This document shows positions 1-6,473 of a stretch of 9,067 nucleotides of DNA, one piece after another. Every line of letters starts with the position of its first letter. The first letter of the stretch is position 1. Under the pieces are notes generated by a model that saw only the letters and a list, made by a program, of their open reading frames with translations, did not search any database and had not been told where the DNA came from. Both the position numbers and the translations under genes were made by a program. This stretch comes from DASQFD01 sp035633255 (GTDB lineage: Bacteria; Actinomycetota; Actinomycetes; Actinomycetales; Dermatophilaceae): assembly GCA_035633255.1 (NCBI GenBank), contig DASQFD010000084.1, positions 1 through 9,067 of the forward strand, given 5' to 3'.

Positions 1-1095
1 GCCGCGGCCGGCGTCGACGTCGAGGCCGGCGACCGCGCGGTCGAGCTGATGCGGGCGGCGGTGTCACGTGCGACCCGCCCGGAGGTGCTCGGCGGGCTGG
101 GCGGTTTCGCCGGGATGTTCGACGCCTCCCGGATCGCCCGGATGCGCCACCCGGTGCTCGCCACGTCGACGGACGGCGTCGGCACCAAGGTGGCCATCGC
201 GCAGGCGCTGGACCGGCACGACACCATCGGCCACGACCTCGTCGGCATGGTCGTCGACGACCTCGTCGTGTGCGGTGCCGAGCCGCTCTTCATGACCGAC
301 TACCTCGCCTGCGGGCGGGTGGTCCCCGAGCGCGTCGCGGCCATCGTCACCGGCATCGCGGCGGCGTGCGAGCTGGCCGGCGTGGCGCTCGTCGGCGGCG
401 AGACCGCGGAGCACCCCGGCCTGCTCGGCCCGGACGAGTACGACGTCGCCGGCGCCGCGACCGGTGTCGTCGAGCGCGACGCCCTCCTCGGCCCGCAGCG
501 GGTCCGCCCCGGTGACGTGGTCCTCGCGCTGGCCTCCAGCGGGCTGCACTCCAACGGCTACTCCCTCGTCCGCCGCGTCGTCGCCGACGCCGGCTGGGCG
601 CTGGACCGCGAGGTGCCCGAGCTCGGGCGCACCCTCGGCGAGGAGCTGCTCACCCCGACCCGCGTGTATGCCGGTGACCTCCTCGACCTCATCCGGACCG
701 ACGGCGTGGATCTCCACGCGCTCTCGCACGTCACGGGCGGGGGCCTCGCCGCCAACCTGGCCCGGGTGCTGCCGGAGCGCCTCCACGCGCGCGTCGACCG
801 CTCGACGTGGACGCCGCCCCCCGTCTTCGCGCTGGTCGGGTCGCTCGGCCGGGTGCCGCGCGAGGACCTGGAGCGGACGCTCAACCAGGGGGTGGGATTC
901 GTGGCGGTCCTGGGGCCGGGCGGGGTCGAGGCGGCCCGCCGGCTGCTGAAGGGCCGGGGCATCGGCACCTGGGTGCTCGGGGAGGTGCACGACGCCGACG
1001 CCGCACCCGTCGTGGCGGGCGAGCCGGTGGTGCGCGGCGCCAAGGGCGTCCAGGGCGGCTCGGTCCAGCTCGTCGGGCACCACCCAACCACCTGA
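1..1095 (+). CDS. purM: Phosphoribosylformylglycinamidine cyclo-ligase (AIR synthetase), 5' partial
   Basis: This enzyme uses ATP to close formylglycinamidine ribonucleotide into aminoimidazole ribonucleotide, step five of cytosolic purine synthesis. The reading frame is open from base 1, so the true start lies upstream; the ATG at 49 is internal. The first visible residues (AAAGVDVEAGDRAVELM) are the conserved family N-terminus that precedes the ATP-binding region. Other signatures seen are GGLGGFAGMF, the substrate/ATP loop DGVGTKVAIA (around bases 172-201), GHDLVGMVVDDL, ALVGGETAEHPG and SSGLHSNGYSL. The 364 visible codons suggest that only about 20 residues are missing compared with actinobacterial PurM, from memory. 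It ends convergent to the DUF3073 gene, with a hairpin 10 bases after the stop. purF usually lies just upstream in actinobacteria, but that part is not in the window. No frameshift is seen. Confidence 0.97.
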   Translation, partial: AAAGVDVEAGDRAVELMRAAVSRATRPEVLGGLGGFAGMFDASRIARMRHPVLATSTDGVGTKVAIAQALDRHDTIGHDLVGMVVDDLVVCGAEPLFMTDYLACGRVVPERVAAIVTGIAAACELAGVALVGGETAEHPGLLGPDEYDVAGAATGVVERDALLGPQRVRPGDVVLALASSGLHSNGYSLVRRVVADAGWALDREVPELGRTLGEELLTPTRVYAGDLLDLIRTDGVDLHALSHVTGGGLAANLARVLPERLHARVDRSTWTPPPVFALVGSLGRVPREDLERTLNQGVGFVAVLGPGGVEAARRLLKGRGIGTWVLGEVHDADAAPVVAGEPVVRGAKGVQGGSVQLVGHHPTT

Positions 1096-1105
1096 GGGCC
1101 CCCCG

Positions 1106-1125
1106 GGCGCTCAGATCCGAGCGCC
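1106..1125 (+). terminator. GC-rich hairpin after purM
   Basis: A perfect 7-bp inverted repeat, GGCGCTC (1106-1112) and GAGCGCC (1119-1125), with the 6-base loop AGATCC, begins 10 bases after the purM stop. There is no T-tract, which is common for actinobacterial terminators. Its place between convergent genes fits termination of purM. The role is inferred from position and structure only. The rest of 1126-1250 holds only a weak 5-bp stem (GTCCG/CGGAC, 1190-1202) and no gene. Confidence 0.5.
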
Positions 1126-1250
1126 GAGACGGAACGGCAGACGAGGTGGACCGGTGCGGCCAAGACGCCCGTCACGCCGCAGCGAAGAGGTCCGTCACGG
1201 ACAGACCGGGCCTCGCGGAGGGCCGGGGCGAGTGGAACAGTCAGGGCGTC

Positions 1251-1268
1251 CGCCACGCGTCAGTGGCG
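1251..1268 (-). terminator. Hairpin overlapping the DUF3073 stop codon
   Basis: CGCCAC (1251-1256) and GTGGCG (1263-1268) form a perfect 6-bp stem with a 6-base loop. The loop contains the stop codon of the DUF3073 gene (1260-1262, read on the - strand). It may help end or stabilise that short transcript. There is no T-tract, and a 6-bp GC stem can arise by chance at this base composition. Confidence 0.3.
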
Positions 1269-1451
1269 ACCCGCGGTCCACTGGTCGTAGCCGTCGTCCT
1301 CGTCGAGGTCGGACCGGTCGACGGTGCGACCGGTGCCCTCGGAGGCTCCGTGCAGTTCTCGCTCAAGCGCACTGAGGTCGGTGTCCGGGCTGTAGTACTT
1401 CAGCTCCCGGGCGACTTTGGTCTGCTTGGCCTTGGCTCGGCCGCGCCCCAT
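1260..1451 (-). CDS. DUF3073 family small protein
   Basis: This 63-residue protein belongs to the actinobacterial DUF3073 family, whose function is unknown to me. It has the family's strongly basic N-terminus (MGRGRAKAKQTKVARELKYY), then SPDTDLSALERELHG, then an acidic tail (DRSDLDEDDGYDQW). It shows no membrane segment, signal peptide or cysteine. A charged, probably flexible nucleic-acid or protein adaptor would fit, but that is a guess. The ATG at 1451 is chosen because GAGGGGG (1459-1465) sits 7 bases upstream on the - strand and because family homology begins at MGRG. The frame stays open to 1565, but the extra 38 residues look non-coding. The neighbourhood purM - DUF3073 - valine dehydrogenase is familiar from Streptomyces, from memory; here a lipase is added. 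The gene is convergent with purM. Confidence 0.9.
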   Translation of the reverse strand: MGRGRAKAKQTKVARELKYYSPDTDLSALERELHGASEGTGRTVDRSDLDEDDGYDQWTAGRH

Positions 1452-1458
1452 GGCGTGA

Positions 1459-1465
1459 CCCCCTC
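1459..1465 (-). promoter_or_regulatory. Ribosome binding site fixing the DUF3073 start
   Basis: Read on the - strand this is GAGGGGG, 7 bases before the ATG at 1451. It supports the short 63-residue form over the longer open frame reaching 1565. The upstream intergenic stretch (1466-1646) must hold the promoter. A TAGCGT element at 1570-1565 could be a -10 box, but no convincing -35 box is seen. Confidence 0.6.
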
Positions 1466-1595
1466 GCGCGTCTGCCGGGGCGGCATCGCGTCTTGAACGG
1501 CCCCGACAGGGGTCATCCTCCGACGCGGAGCGGTCCCGGGAATCGTGTGTGTGTCGTGGGGGCAACGCTACATCAGCAACTCGGCCCCGGGCACC

Positions 1596-1615
1596 CCGGC
1601 CGTCTCAAGGGCCGG
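1596..1615 (-). terminator. Hairpin downstream of the lipase gene
   Basis: CCGGCC (1596-1601) and GGCCGG (1610-1615) form a perfect 6-bp stem around an 8-base loop. On the - strand it lies 31-51 bases past the stop of the lipase gene. It could end the vdh-lipase transcript before the DUF3073 promoter region. No T-run follows it, so the call rests on position and structure. Confidence 0.4.
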
Positions 1616-1646
1616 TCGTTCGGGGGCCTGGAGCGCCCCTTGGTTC

Positions 1647-3143
1647 TCACGAGTCGGACAGGCGGCCCGGTGCGGGTGCCTCCCCCGCGTTCCCACCGTC
1701 CGCCACCGGCTCTCCGTGGGCCGGCGTGGGGCTCCCGGCACGCTCGGTCACCGTGGTGGCCAGCAGGGTCGCCTCCGCTTCGCGGTCCAGCCGGAGCCAG
1801 TCCACCAGCCGCTCGTAGACCCGCTCGTTGTTGAGCAGCCCGAGGTGGGAGACACCGCCGATGCGCAGCACCTGGTCGTCGGGCAGCAGCCAGGCCTCCT
1901 CGTCGCCGCTCTCGCCCACGGCGCTGGCCGGCTGCACGAGCAGGTCACCGAAGAGGTGGCCCAGGAAGGAGTCGTGCCGACGGGCGAGCGTGCTCATGAC
2001 GACGAGGTGGTGGATGCCGTCGTGCAGCGGGATCCGGGTCGCCCCCGCCGGCCGGGGACCGGGGATGTCGGGGTCGATGCCGAGCCAGTGGTCCTCGAGC
2101 AGGCTGCCGTGCCGCAGGTCCTTGATGCCGACGGCGCGGGCCGCGAGCACGTCGGCGAGCCAGCGGGTCTCGGGGACCCGCCGCAGCACCGGCACGGCGT
2201 GCGCGACCCCCTGCTCCAGCGGGGCCCCGAGATGGGGGGCGCCCAGGGTGACGGTGTGCCTCACCAGCCACGTCCACGGCTCGGCGTCAGGGGTCCCGGC
2301 GCCGGCCTGCGCCAGCGCGCTGCGGAGCACCAGCCCGCCCATCGAGTGACCCACCAGGGCCAGGTCCGTGACGGGCCGGGGCCACACCTCGACGAGCCGG
2401 GCGAGCAGCTCCGCGAGGTCCCGTCCGTTGTCCGAGACGCGCAGCCCGCTCGTGTAGCGGATCTTGACCGGCGTGCACCCGAGGTCGTCCTCCAGCCGCT
2501 CGCCGTACCACTCGTCGACGTCGCCGTGGTGCAGCAGCCCGGCGCGCCGCCACCACATCTCGGTCTCGACGAGCCCGTGCACGAAGACGACGACCCGGTC
2601 GCTCGCGTCCGGGTAGGTCTCGGCCATCCCCTCAGGGGTCTGCGGGACCACCCGCCCCCGCCGCCGGACCGTCATGCAGGGCGTCAGGGCGGGGACCTCG
2701 TGGGCCGCCCAGTCCCCGAAGAGCCCGCCGAGCACGGCGATCGCCCGCCCCCAACCGGGGGAGTCGGCGAGGGAGGATGCCTCGGCGAGCGCGCTCCCCG
2801 CCCCCGCGTCGCCACCGGCGCGAGCGCTCCGCGCGACCTCCGCCCCGGGGGGCCAGTGGGCCGCCTCGGCCCGGGAGTGGGCCGCCGACTCGGCGACCGA
2901 CTCCGCGAGCGACCCACCGAGCTCGCCCACGGCATACAGCGTGTCGCCGACGACCCGGTATGCCGTGCGGCTCATCGCGTCGTGCGCCACCCGGACGGGT
3001 GAGGCAGCGGGGCCGACCCCGAGCCCGACGTTCGCGAAGACCCGCTCCGCGACACCCTCGTGCAGGCGGGCGGCCCGCCGGGTGGCCTGGAACGCGATGG
3101 TGCCGAGCAGCCGCCCGACCGCCTCCGCCTCACCCGTGCGCAC
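1647..3143 (-). CDS. Alpha/beta-hydrolase lipase/esterase (PGAP1-like fold)
   Basis: This 498-residue protein is a predicted serine hydrolase acting on lipid or ester substrates; the substrate is unknown. The hydrolase part begins near residue 183. VVVFVHGLVE (about 184-193) carries the oxyanion-hole HG. GHSMGG (265-270) gives nucleophile Ser267. GDLLVQPASA (399-408) probably gives Asp400, and GGVSHLGLLNN (429-439) gives His433. The first ~150 residues are an alanine-rich, probably helical region with no recognised motif, and no clear signal peptide is seen. The C-terminal ~30 residues are low-complexity. GTG at 3143 is chosen because GGGAGGGGG (3149-3157) lies just upstream with GGAGG 8 bases away; it overlaps the last 14 bases of vdh, suggesting translational coupling. 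The frame is open to 3347, but that part lies inside vdh. It contains two of the GTATGCC/GGCATAC words discussed in the findings. Confidence 0.85.
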   Translation of the reverse strand: MRTGEAEAVGRLLGTIAFQATRRAARLHEGVAERVFANVGLGVGPAASPVRVAHDAMSRTAYRVVGDTLYAVGELGGSLAESVAESAAHSRAEAAHWPPGAEVARSARAGGDAGAGSALAEASSLADSPGWGRAIAVLGGLFGDWAAHEVPALTPCMTVRRRGRVVPQTPEGMAETYPDASDRVVVFVHGLVETEMWWRRAGLLHHGDVDEWYGERLEDDLGCTPVKIRYTSGLRVSDNGRDLAELLARLVEVWPRPVTDLALVGHSMGGLVLRSALAQAGAGTPDAEPWTWLVRHTVTLGAPHLGAPLEQGVAHAVPVLRRVPETRWLADVLAARAVGIKDLRHGSLLEDHWLGIDPDIPGPRPAGATRIPLHDGIHHLVVMSTLARRHDSFLGHLFGDLLVQPASAVGESGDEEAWLLPDDQVLRIGGVSHLGLLNNERVYERLVDWLRLDREAEATLLATTVTERAGSPTPAHGEPVADGGNAGEAPAPGRLSDS

Positions 3144-4239
3144 GGGTTCCCCCTCCCGGCAGCCAGATCGTCGAGCCCCCGGCGGCCATCCGCGCCTCGG
3201 CGATCCGGTCCGCCGCCTCGGCGGGGCTGACGCCCTCGGCGTCGGCGGTGGTGAGCACCTCGAGGGTGTGGTCGTAGATCGCGCTCGCCGCCGCGCGGGC
3301 CCGCTCCATGTCGAAGCCCCGCAGCTCGTCCCCGACCTGGATGACACCGCCGGCGTTGACGAGGAAGTCGGGGGCGTAGGTGATGCCGCGCGCCAGCAGC
3401 CGGTCGGCGGTGCCGCCCTCGCCCTCGGTGACGAGCTGGTTGTTCGCCCCGCCGCAGACCACCCGCGCCCGCAGCGTCTCCACGGTGTCGTCGTCGAGGG
3501 CGCCGCCGAGGGCGCAGGGGGAGTAGACGTCGAGGTCCTGCCCCACCAGCGCCGCCGCGTCGGCCACCACGTCGACCTCCGGGTGGCCCTCTAGGAGAGC
3601 CGCGACCGCCTCGTCGCGGACGTCGGTGACGACGACGGAGGCGCCGTCCTCCACCAGGTGGGCGGCGAGCAGGCGCCCGACCTTGCCGACCCCGGCGATC
3701 CCGACGCGCCGGCCCGTCAGCGTCGCCTCGCCCCAGACGTGCTGGGCCGCCGCCCGCATGCCCTGGAAGACCCCGAACGCCGTCAGCACCGAAGAGTCGC
3801 CGGCCCCGCCACGAGCCGGCGACCGCCCCGTCGCCCAGCGCGTCGTCTCGGACACCACGTCCATGTCGGCGACGTAGGTCCCCACGTCGCACGCCGTGAC
3901 GTAGCGGCCGCCGAGCGACTCCACGCAGCGGCCGTAGGCGCGCAGCAGGTCCGGCGTCTTGTCCCGCAGCGGGTCCCCCACGATGACGGCCTTGCCGCCC
4001 CCGTGGGGCAGCCCGGCCATGGCGTTCTTGTACGACATGCCCCGGGACAGGCGCAGCACGTCGGCCAGCGCCTCGTCCATCGTCCCGTAGGGGTGGAAGC
4101 GGGTGCCGCCGAGCCCGGGCCCGAGCGCGGTGCTGTGCAGCGCGATGATCGCCCGCAGCCCCGATGCCGCGTCGCTGCAGAAGACGACCTGCTCGTGCGC
4201 GGTCGTGTCCGTGCTCTTGTGCGTCGGCTCGCTCGCCAT
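3130..4239 (-). CDS. vdh: Valine dehydrogenase (Glu/Leu/Phe/Val dehydrogenase family)
   Basis: This enzyme carries out NAD-dependent oxidative deamination of valine, and usually leucine and isoleucine, to 2-oxo acids plus ammonia: the entry step to branched-chain amino acid catabolism in the cytosol. The 369 residues match the family's usual length. Visible motifs are ALGPGLGGTRF (38-48), MSYKNAMAG (68-76), GLPHGGGKAVIVGD (76-89, catalytic Lys83 by analogy with leucine dehydrogenase Lys80), TACDVGTYVADMD (115-127), Rossmann loop GIAGVGKVG (180-188), Asp206 at the end of the second strand (favouring NAD), and DFLVNAGGVIQV (291-302). The overall pattern is closest, from memory, to Streptomyces Vdh. 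The ATG at 4239 is preceded only by a weak GAGAAGAG. The gene heads a - strand unit with the lipase and is divergent from fgd. Leucine or phenylalanine preference cannot be excluded. Confidence 0.92.
   Translation of the reverse strand: MASEPTHKSTDTTAHEQVVFCSDAASGLRAIIALHSTALGPGLGGTRFHPYGTMDEALADVLRLSRGMSYKNAMAGLPHGGGKAVIVGDPLRDKTPDLLRAYGRCVESLGGRYVTACDVGTYVADMDVVSETTRWATGRSPARGGAGDSSVLTAFGVFQGMRAAAQHVWGEATLTGRRVGIAGVGKVGRLLAAHLVEDGASVVVTDVRDEAVAALLEGHPEVDVVADAAALVGQDLDVYSPCALGGALDDDTVETLRARVVCGGANNQLVTEGEGGTADRLLARGITYAPDFLVNAGGVIQVGDELRGFDMERARAAASAIYDHTLEVLTTADAEGVSPAEAADRIAEARMAAGGSTIWLPGGGTRAHG
3149..3157 (-). promoter_or_regulatory. Ribosome binding site of the lipase inside vdh
   Basis: On the - strand this reads GGGAGGGGG, with the GGAGG core 8 bases before the GTG at 3143. 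It lies within the last codons of vdh, so both the start choice and coupled translation of the two genes rest on it. Confidence 0.6.
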
Positions 4240-4410
4240 CGGGGGGCTCTTCTCGTCGGGGCGCTGGTGCCAGCGTAGGCCCGTTCGCCTCCCCGCGCCG
4301 TGGAGTCGGCGCGGCGCTCGGCTACCGTGACCGCACCGGGACGGGCGCCGGACCGGGTGCCGGACCGGCCGACGGGCCGGGCGAGGGCCGGGCGACGGGA
4401 GGCGGGGCAC
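4240..4410. promoter_or_regulatory. Divergent control region between vdh and fgd
   Basis: These 171 bases separate two diverging genes, so promoters for both are expected here. On the + strand TACCGT (4323-4328) is a possible -10 box for fgd, with only a poor -35 match 17 bases upstream. On the - strand TACGCT (4277-4272) could be a -10 box for vdh and overlaps the palindrome at 4262-4275. The fgd ribosome site GGGAGG (4397-4402) closes the region. The frame open from a GTG at 4300 is an upstream extension of fgd without family homology and is not taken as coding. Confidence 0.4.
4262..4275. repeat. 14-bp palindrome, possible operator
   Basis: CGCTGG (4262-4267), TG, CCAGCG (4270-4275) is a perfect inverted repeat 23-36 bases upstream of the vdh start. 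It overlaps a possible vdh -10 box. The position fits an operator controlling vdh and perhaps fgd. No regulator gene is in the window, and chance cannot be excluded in GC-rich DNA. Confidence 0.35.
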
Positions 4411-5436
4411 GTGCTGCGGATCGGGTACAAGGCGTCGGCGGAGCAGTTCGCCCCCGGTGAGCTCGGGGCATACGCCGTCCTGGCGGAGGAGCTGGGCTGG
4501 GACTCGGTCACGGTCTCCGACCACTTCCAACCGTGGCGCCTGGAGGGCGGCCACGCCCCGCACGCGCCGACCTGGCTGGCCTGGGTGGCGGCGCGCACCG
4601 AGCGGGTGCTGCTCGGCACGTCCGTGCTGACGCCGACCTTCCGCTACAACCCCGCCATGGTCGCGCAGGCGTTCGCGACCCTGGGCTGTCTCGCGCCGGG
4701 GCGGGTCTTCCTCGGGGTGGGCACCGGTGAGGCGCTCAACGAGGTGGCCGTCGGGGCGGTCGACGAGGACGCCTGGCCGGACTTCAAGGAGCGCTTCGCC
4801 CGGCTGCGCGAGAGCGTGGACCTGATCCGGGCGCTGTGGACGGAGGAGCGCGTCACCTTCGAGGGCGAGCACTACCGGACCCGGGATGCCGCGGTCTACG
4901 ACCGCCCGGAGCAGCCGGTGCCGCTCTACGTCGCCGCCGGTGGCCCGCTGGTGGCCCGGTATGCCGGCCGCGTCGGCGACGGCTTCATCTGCACCTCCGG
5001 CAAGGGCCGGGACCTGTATGCCGACAGGTTGCTGCCCGCGGTCGACGAGGGGCTGGCGAAGGCCGGGCGCGCGCCCGGGGACGTGGACCGGATGATCGAG
5101 GTCAAGCTCTCCTGGGACCCCGACCCGGAACGGGCGCGGGAGAACACCCGGTTCTGGGCGCCGCTCTCGCTCAGCGCCGAGCAGAAGCACTCGATCTCCG
5201 GCCCGCAGGAGATGGAGCGGGCCGCGGACGCTCTGCCCATCGAGCAGGTGGCGTCGCGGTGGATCGTGGCGTCCGACCCGCAGGAGGTGGTCGAGGCGGT
5301 GCGCGCCTACACCGACCTCGGGTTCGACCACCTCGTCCTGCACGGCCCGGGGCACGACCAGGAGCGCTTCCTGCGGACCTGCACCGAGCAGGTGCTGCCC
5401 GGGCTGCGCGAGCTCGTGCCCGCCGGGAGGGACTGA
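4411..5436 (+). CDS. fgd: F420-dependent glucose-6-phosphate dehydrogenase
   Basis: This enzyme oxidises glucose-6-phosphate to 6-phosphogluconolactone and reduces deazaflavin F420 to F420H2, feeding F420-dependent reductases in the cytosol. The 341-residue protein is close along its whole length to mycobacterial Fgd1 (336 residues, recalled). It has GYKASAEQFAP, VSDHFQPW (35-42; His38 and Trp42 match His40 and Trp44), GTSVLTPTFRYNP, FLGVGTGEALNE (100-111; Glu107 matches Glu109) and ICTSGKG with Lys198. Lys259, His260 and Arg283 match the known phosphate-site and active-site residues in number as well as context. These residues separate true Fgd from other luciferase-like F420 enzymes. GTG at 4411 is chosen because GGGAGG (4397-4402) lies 8 bases upstream and homology begins there. 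The SDR gene follows after 12 bases, so they are probably co-transcribed. The organism should make F420. Confidence 0.95.
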   Translation: MLRIGYKASAEQFAPGELGAYAVLAEELGWDSVTVSDHFQPWRLEGGHAPHAPTWLAWVAARTERVLLGTSVLTPTFRYNPAMVAQAFATLGCLAPGRVFLGVGTGEALNEVAVGAVDEDAWPDFKERFARLRESVDLIRALWTEERVTFEGEHYRTRDAAVYDRPEQPVPLYVAAGGPLVARYAGRVGDGFICTSGKGRDLYADRLLPAVDEGLAKAGRAPGDVDRMIEVKLSWDPDPERARENTRFWAPLSLSAEQKHSISGPQEMERAADALPIEQVASRWIVASDPQEVVEAVRAYTDLGFDHLVLHGPGHDQERFLRTCTEQVLPGLRELVPAGRD

Positions 5437-5448
5437 CAGGATGCCGTC

Positions 5449-6216
5449 ATGCTGCTGACCGACCGCTCGGCCCTCGTCACGGGAGGCGCCTCGGGCCTCG
5501 GACTGGCGACCGCGCGCCGCCTCCACGCCGGTGGCGCCGCGGTCGTGCTCGTGGACCTGCCGTCCTCCGACGGCGCGGCGGTCGCGGCCGAGCTCGGCGC
5601 GGGCGCGGCGTTCGTCGCCGCGGACGTCACCGACGAGGAGCAGGTGCAGGAGGCGGTGGCGCGGGCCGCGGAGCTCGCGCCGCTGGCCGTGGCGGTGAGC
5701 TGTGCCGGGGTCGGCAGCGCCGTGCGGCTCGTCGGCCGGGACGGCTCGCCGTTCCCGCTCGACCACTTCCGCGCGGTCGTGGAGGTCAACCTCGTCGGCA
5801 CCTTCAACGTCGCCCGGCTGGCCGCGGCGGAGATGGTCGCCTCCACCCCCGTGCGCGGCGAGGAGCGCGGCGTCCTGGTGCACACCGCCTCCATCGCGGC
5901 GTTCGACGGGCAGACGGGCCAGGCCGCCTACTCCGCCTCCAAGGGCGGCGTGGTGGGCCTGACCCTGCCGCTCGCCCGCGACCTGGCCCAGCACGCCGTC
6001 CGGGTGGTGACGATCGCGCCCGGGCTCTTCCGCACGCCCCTGCTCGCCGGCCTCCCGGAGGACGCCGTCGCCGCGCTCGGTGCGTCGGTGCCGCACCCGT
6101 CGCGGCTGGGGGACCCCAGCGAGTTCGCCTCGCTCGTGGCCCACGTCGTCGAGAACCCGATGCTCAACGGCGAGGTGATCCGCCTCGACGGGGCGATCCG
6201 GATGGGGCCCCGCTGA
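5449..6216 (+). CDS. SDR dehydrogenase, HSD10-like 3-hydroxyacyl-CoA dehydrogenase
   Basis: This is a predicted NAD-dependent dehydrogenase of 3-hydroxyacyl-CoAs, possibly 3-hydroxy-2-methylbutyryl-CoA of isoleucine breakdown. The 255 residues form one classical short-chain dehydrogenase domain: TGGASGLG (11-18), Asp36 at the end of the second strand (NAD preference), ADVTD (58-62), VNLVGTFNVARL (113-124, Asn114), Ser148, and YSASK (161-165, catalytic Tyr161 and Lys165). The stretches GQAAYSASKGG, TIAPGLF, PSRLGDP and the C-terminus NGEVIRLDGAIRM match human type 2 3-hydroxyacyl-CoA dehydrogenase (HSD17B10) strikingly, from memory. The usual NNAG motif reads SCAG (84-87), as HSD10 has NCAG. 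ACAGGA (5436-5441) precedes the ATG by 7 bases. It is 12 bp after fgd, and its stop codon lies inside the first unit of a tandem repeat. Exact substrate is not certain; hydroxysteroids are possible. Confidence 0.85.
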   Translation: MLLTDRSALVTGGASGLGLATARRLHAGGAAVVLVDLPSSDGAAVAAELGAGAAFVAADVTDEEQVQEAVARAAELAPLAVAVSCAGVGSAVRLVGRDGSPFPLDHFRAVVEVNLVGTFNVARLAAAEMVASTPVRGEERGVLVHTASIAAFDGQTGQAAYSASKGGVVGLTLPLARDLAQHAVRVVTIAPGLFRTPLLAGLPEDAVAALGASVPHPSRLGDPSEFASLVAHVVENPMLNGEVIRLDGAIRMGPR

Positions 6217-6336
6217 CCTGCGCCCCCGGCCGACCGGCTGACGCGCGCCCCCGGCATACCGGCTGGCCTGCGCCCCCGGCATACCGGCTGGCCTGCGGCC
6301 CGGCCGACCGGCTGACGCGCGCCCCCGGCATACCGG
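6213..6336. repeat. Five-unit tandem repeat of about 25 bp after the SDR gene
   Basis: Five head-to-tail units lie at 6213-6237, 6238-6262, 6263-6287, 6288-6311 and 6312-6336 (25, 25, 25, 24, 25 bases). Each begins CTG followed by A or G, has a central GCGCCCCCGG-like core, and ends either GGCATACCGG (units 2, 3, 5) or GGCCGACCGG (units 1, 4). Units 2 and 5 are identical. The first unit contains the SDR stop codon (6214-6216). CCGGCATACCGG can fold as a 4-bp stem with a CATA loop, so the array can form a chain of small hairpins and may act as terminator or mRNA-end protection. There are no spacers, so it is not CRISPR. Function is inferred. Confidence 0.85.
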
Positions 6337-6385
6337 CGGGACACCGGCGTGCCGCAGCAGTGGGGACGGGCACGCCCGCCCGCAG

Positions 6386-6414
6386 GTGACTGACGGGTAA
6401 CGACGGCGTATGGT
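6386..6414 (+). promoter_or_regulatory. Candidate promoter of the thiolase-racemase unit
   Basis: A GTGACT element (6386-6391, four of six matches to TTGACA) is followed after exactly 17 bases by TATGGT (6409-6414, four of six matches to TATAAT). Transcription would begin near 6421, leaving a leader of about 53 bases before the thiolase ATG. The leader ends in a strong GAGGAGG ribosome site (6462-6468). I saw no clear operator palindrome near it. Confidence 0.45.
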
Positions 6415-6473
6415 CGCTCGCAGACCGGGACGGCCGACCGGGGCGCCGGCCCGGCAACCCCGAGGAGGTCCCC

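Noticed and set aside
64..1083. Long open frame on the - strand opposite purM
   Set aside because: Antisense shadow of purM. The translation is rich in Arg, His and Gly with no family motif, as expected in GC-rich DNA.
49..1095. ATG at 49 as the start of purM
   Set aside because: The frame is open from base 1 and the 16 upstream codons encode the conserved PurM N-terminus, so the gene is cut by the window edge.
1545..3002. 485-codon open frame on the + strand
   Set aside because: It lies antisense to the lipase, whose GHSMGG and other motifs are clear. Its own product is low-complexity without motifs.
4300..4410. Earlier GTG at 4300 as the fgd start
   Set aside because: The added 37 residues are Arg/Pro-rich with no match to Fgd, while GTG 4411 has GGGAGG 8 bases upstream and fits the family length.
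4240..6282. Extension of the vdh frame upstream to 6282 on the - strand
   Set aside because: Homology to valine dehydrogenase begins at the ATG at 4239. The extension is antisense to fgd and the SDR gene and has no domain.
6213..6336. CRISPR array
   Set aside because: The units are directly adjacent with no unique spacers, and no cas gene is present. It is a simple tandem repeat.
4836..6389. 517-codon + strand open frame crossing fgd, the SDR gene and the repeats
   Set aside because: Out-of-frame shadow. It is extremely Arg/Ala/Gly-rich and overlaps two well-supported genes.
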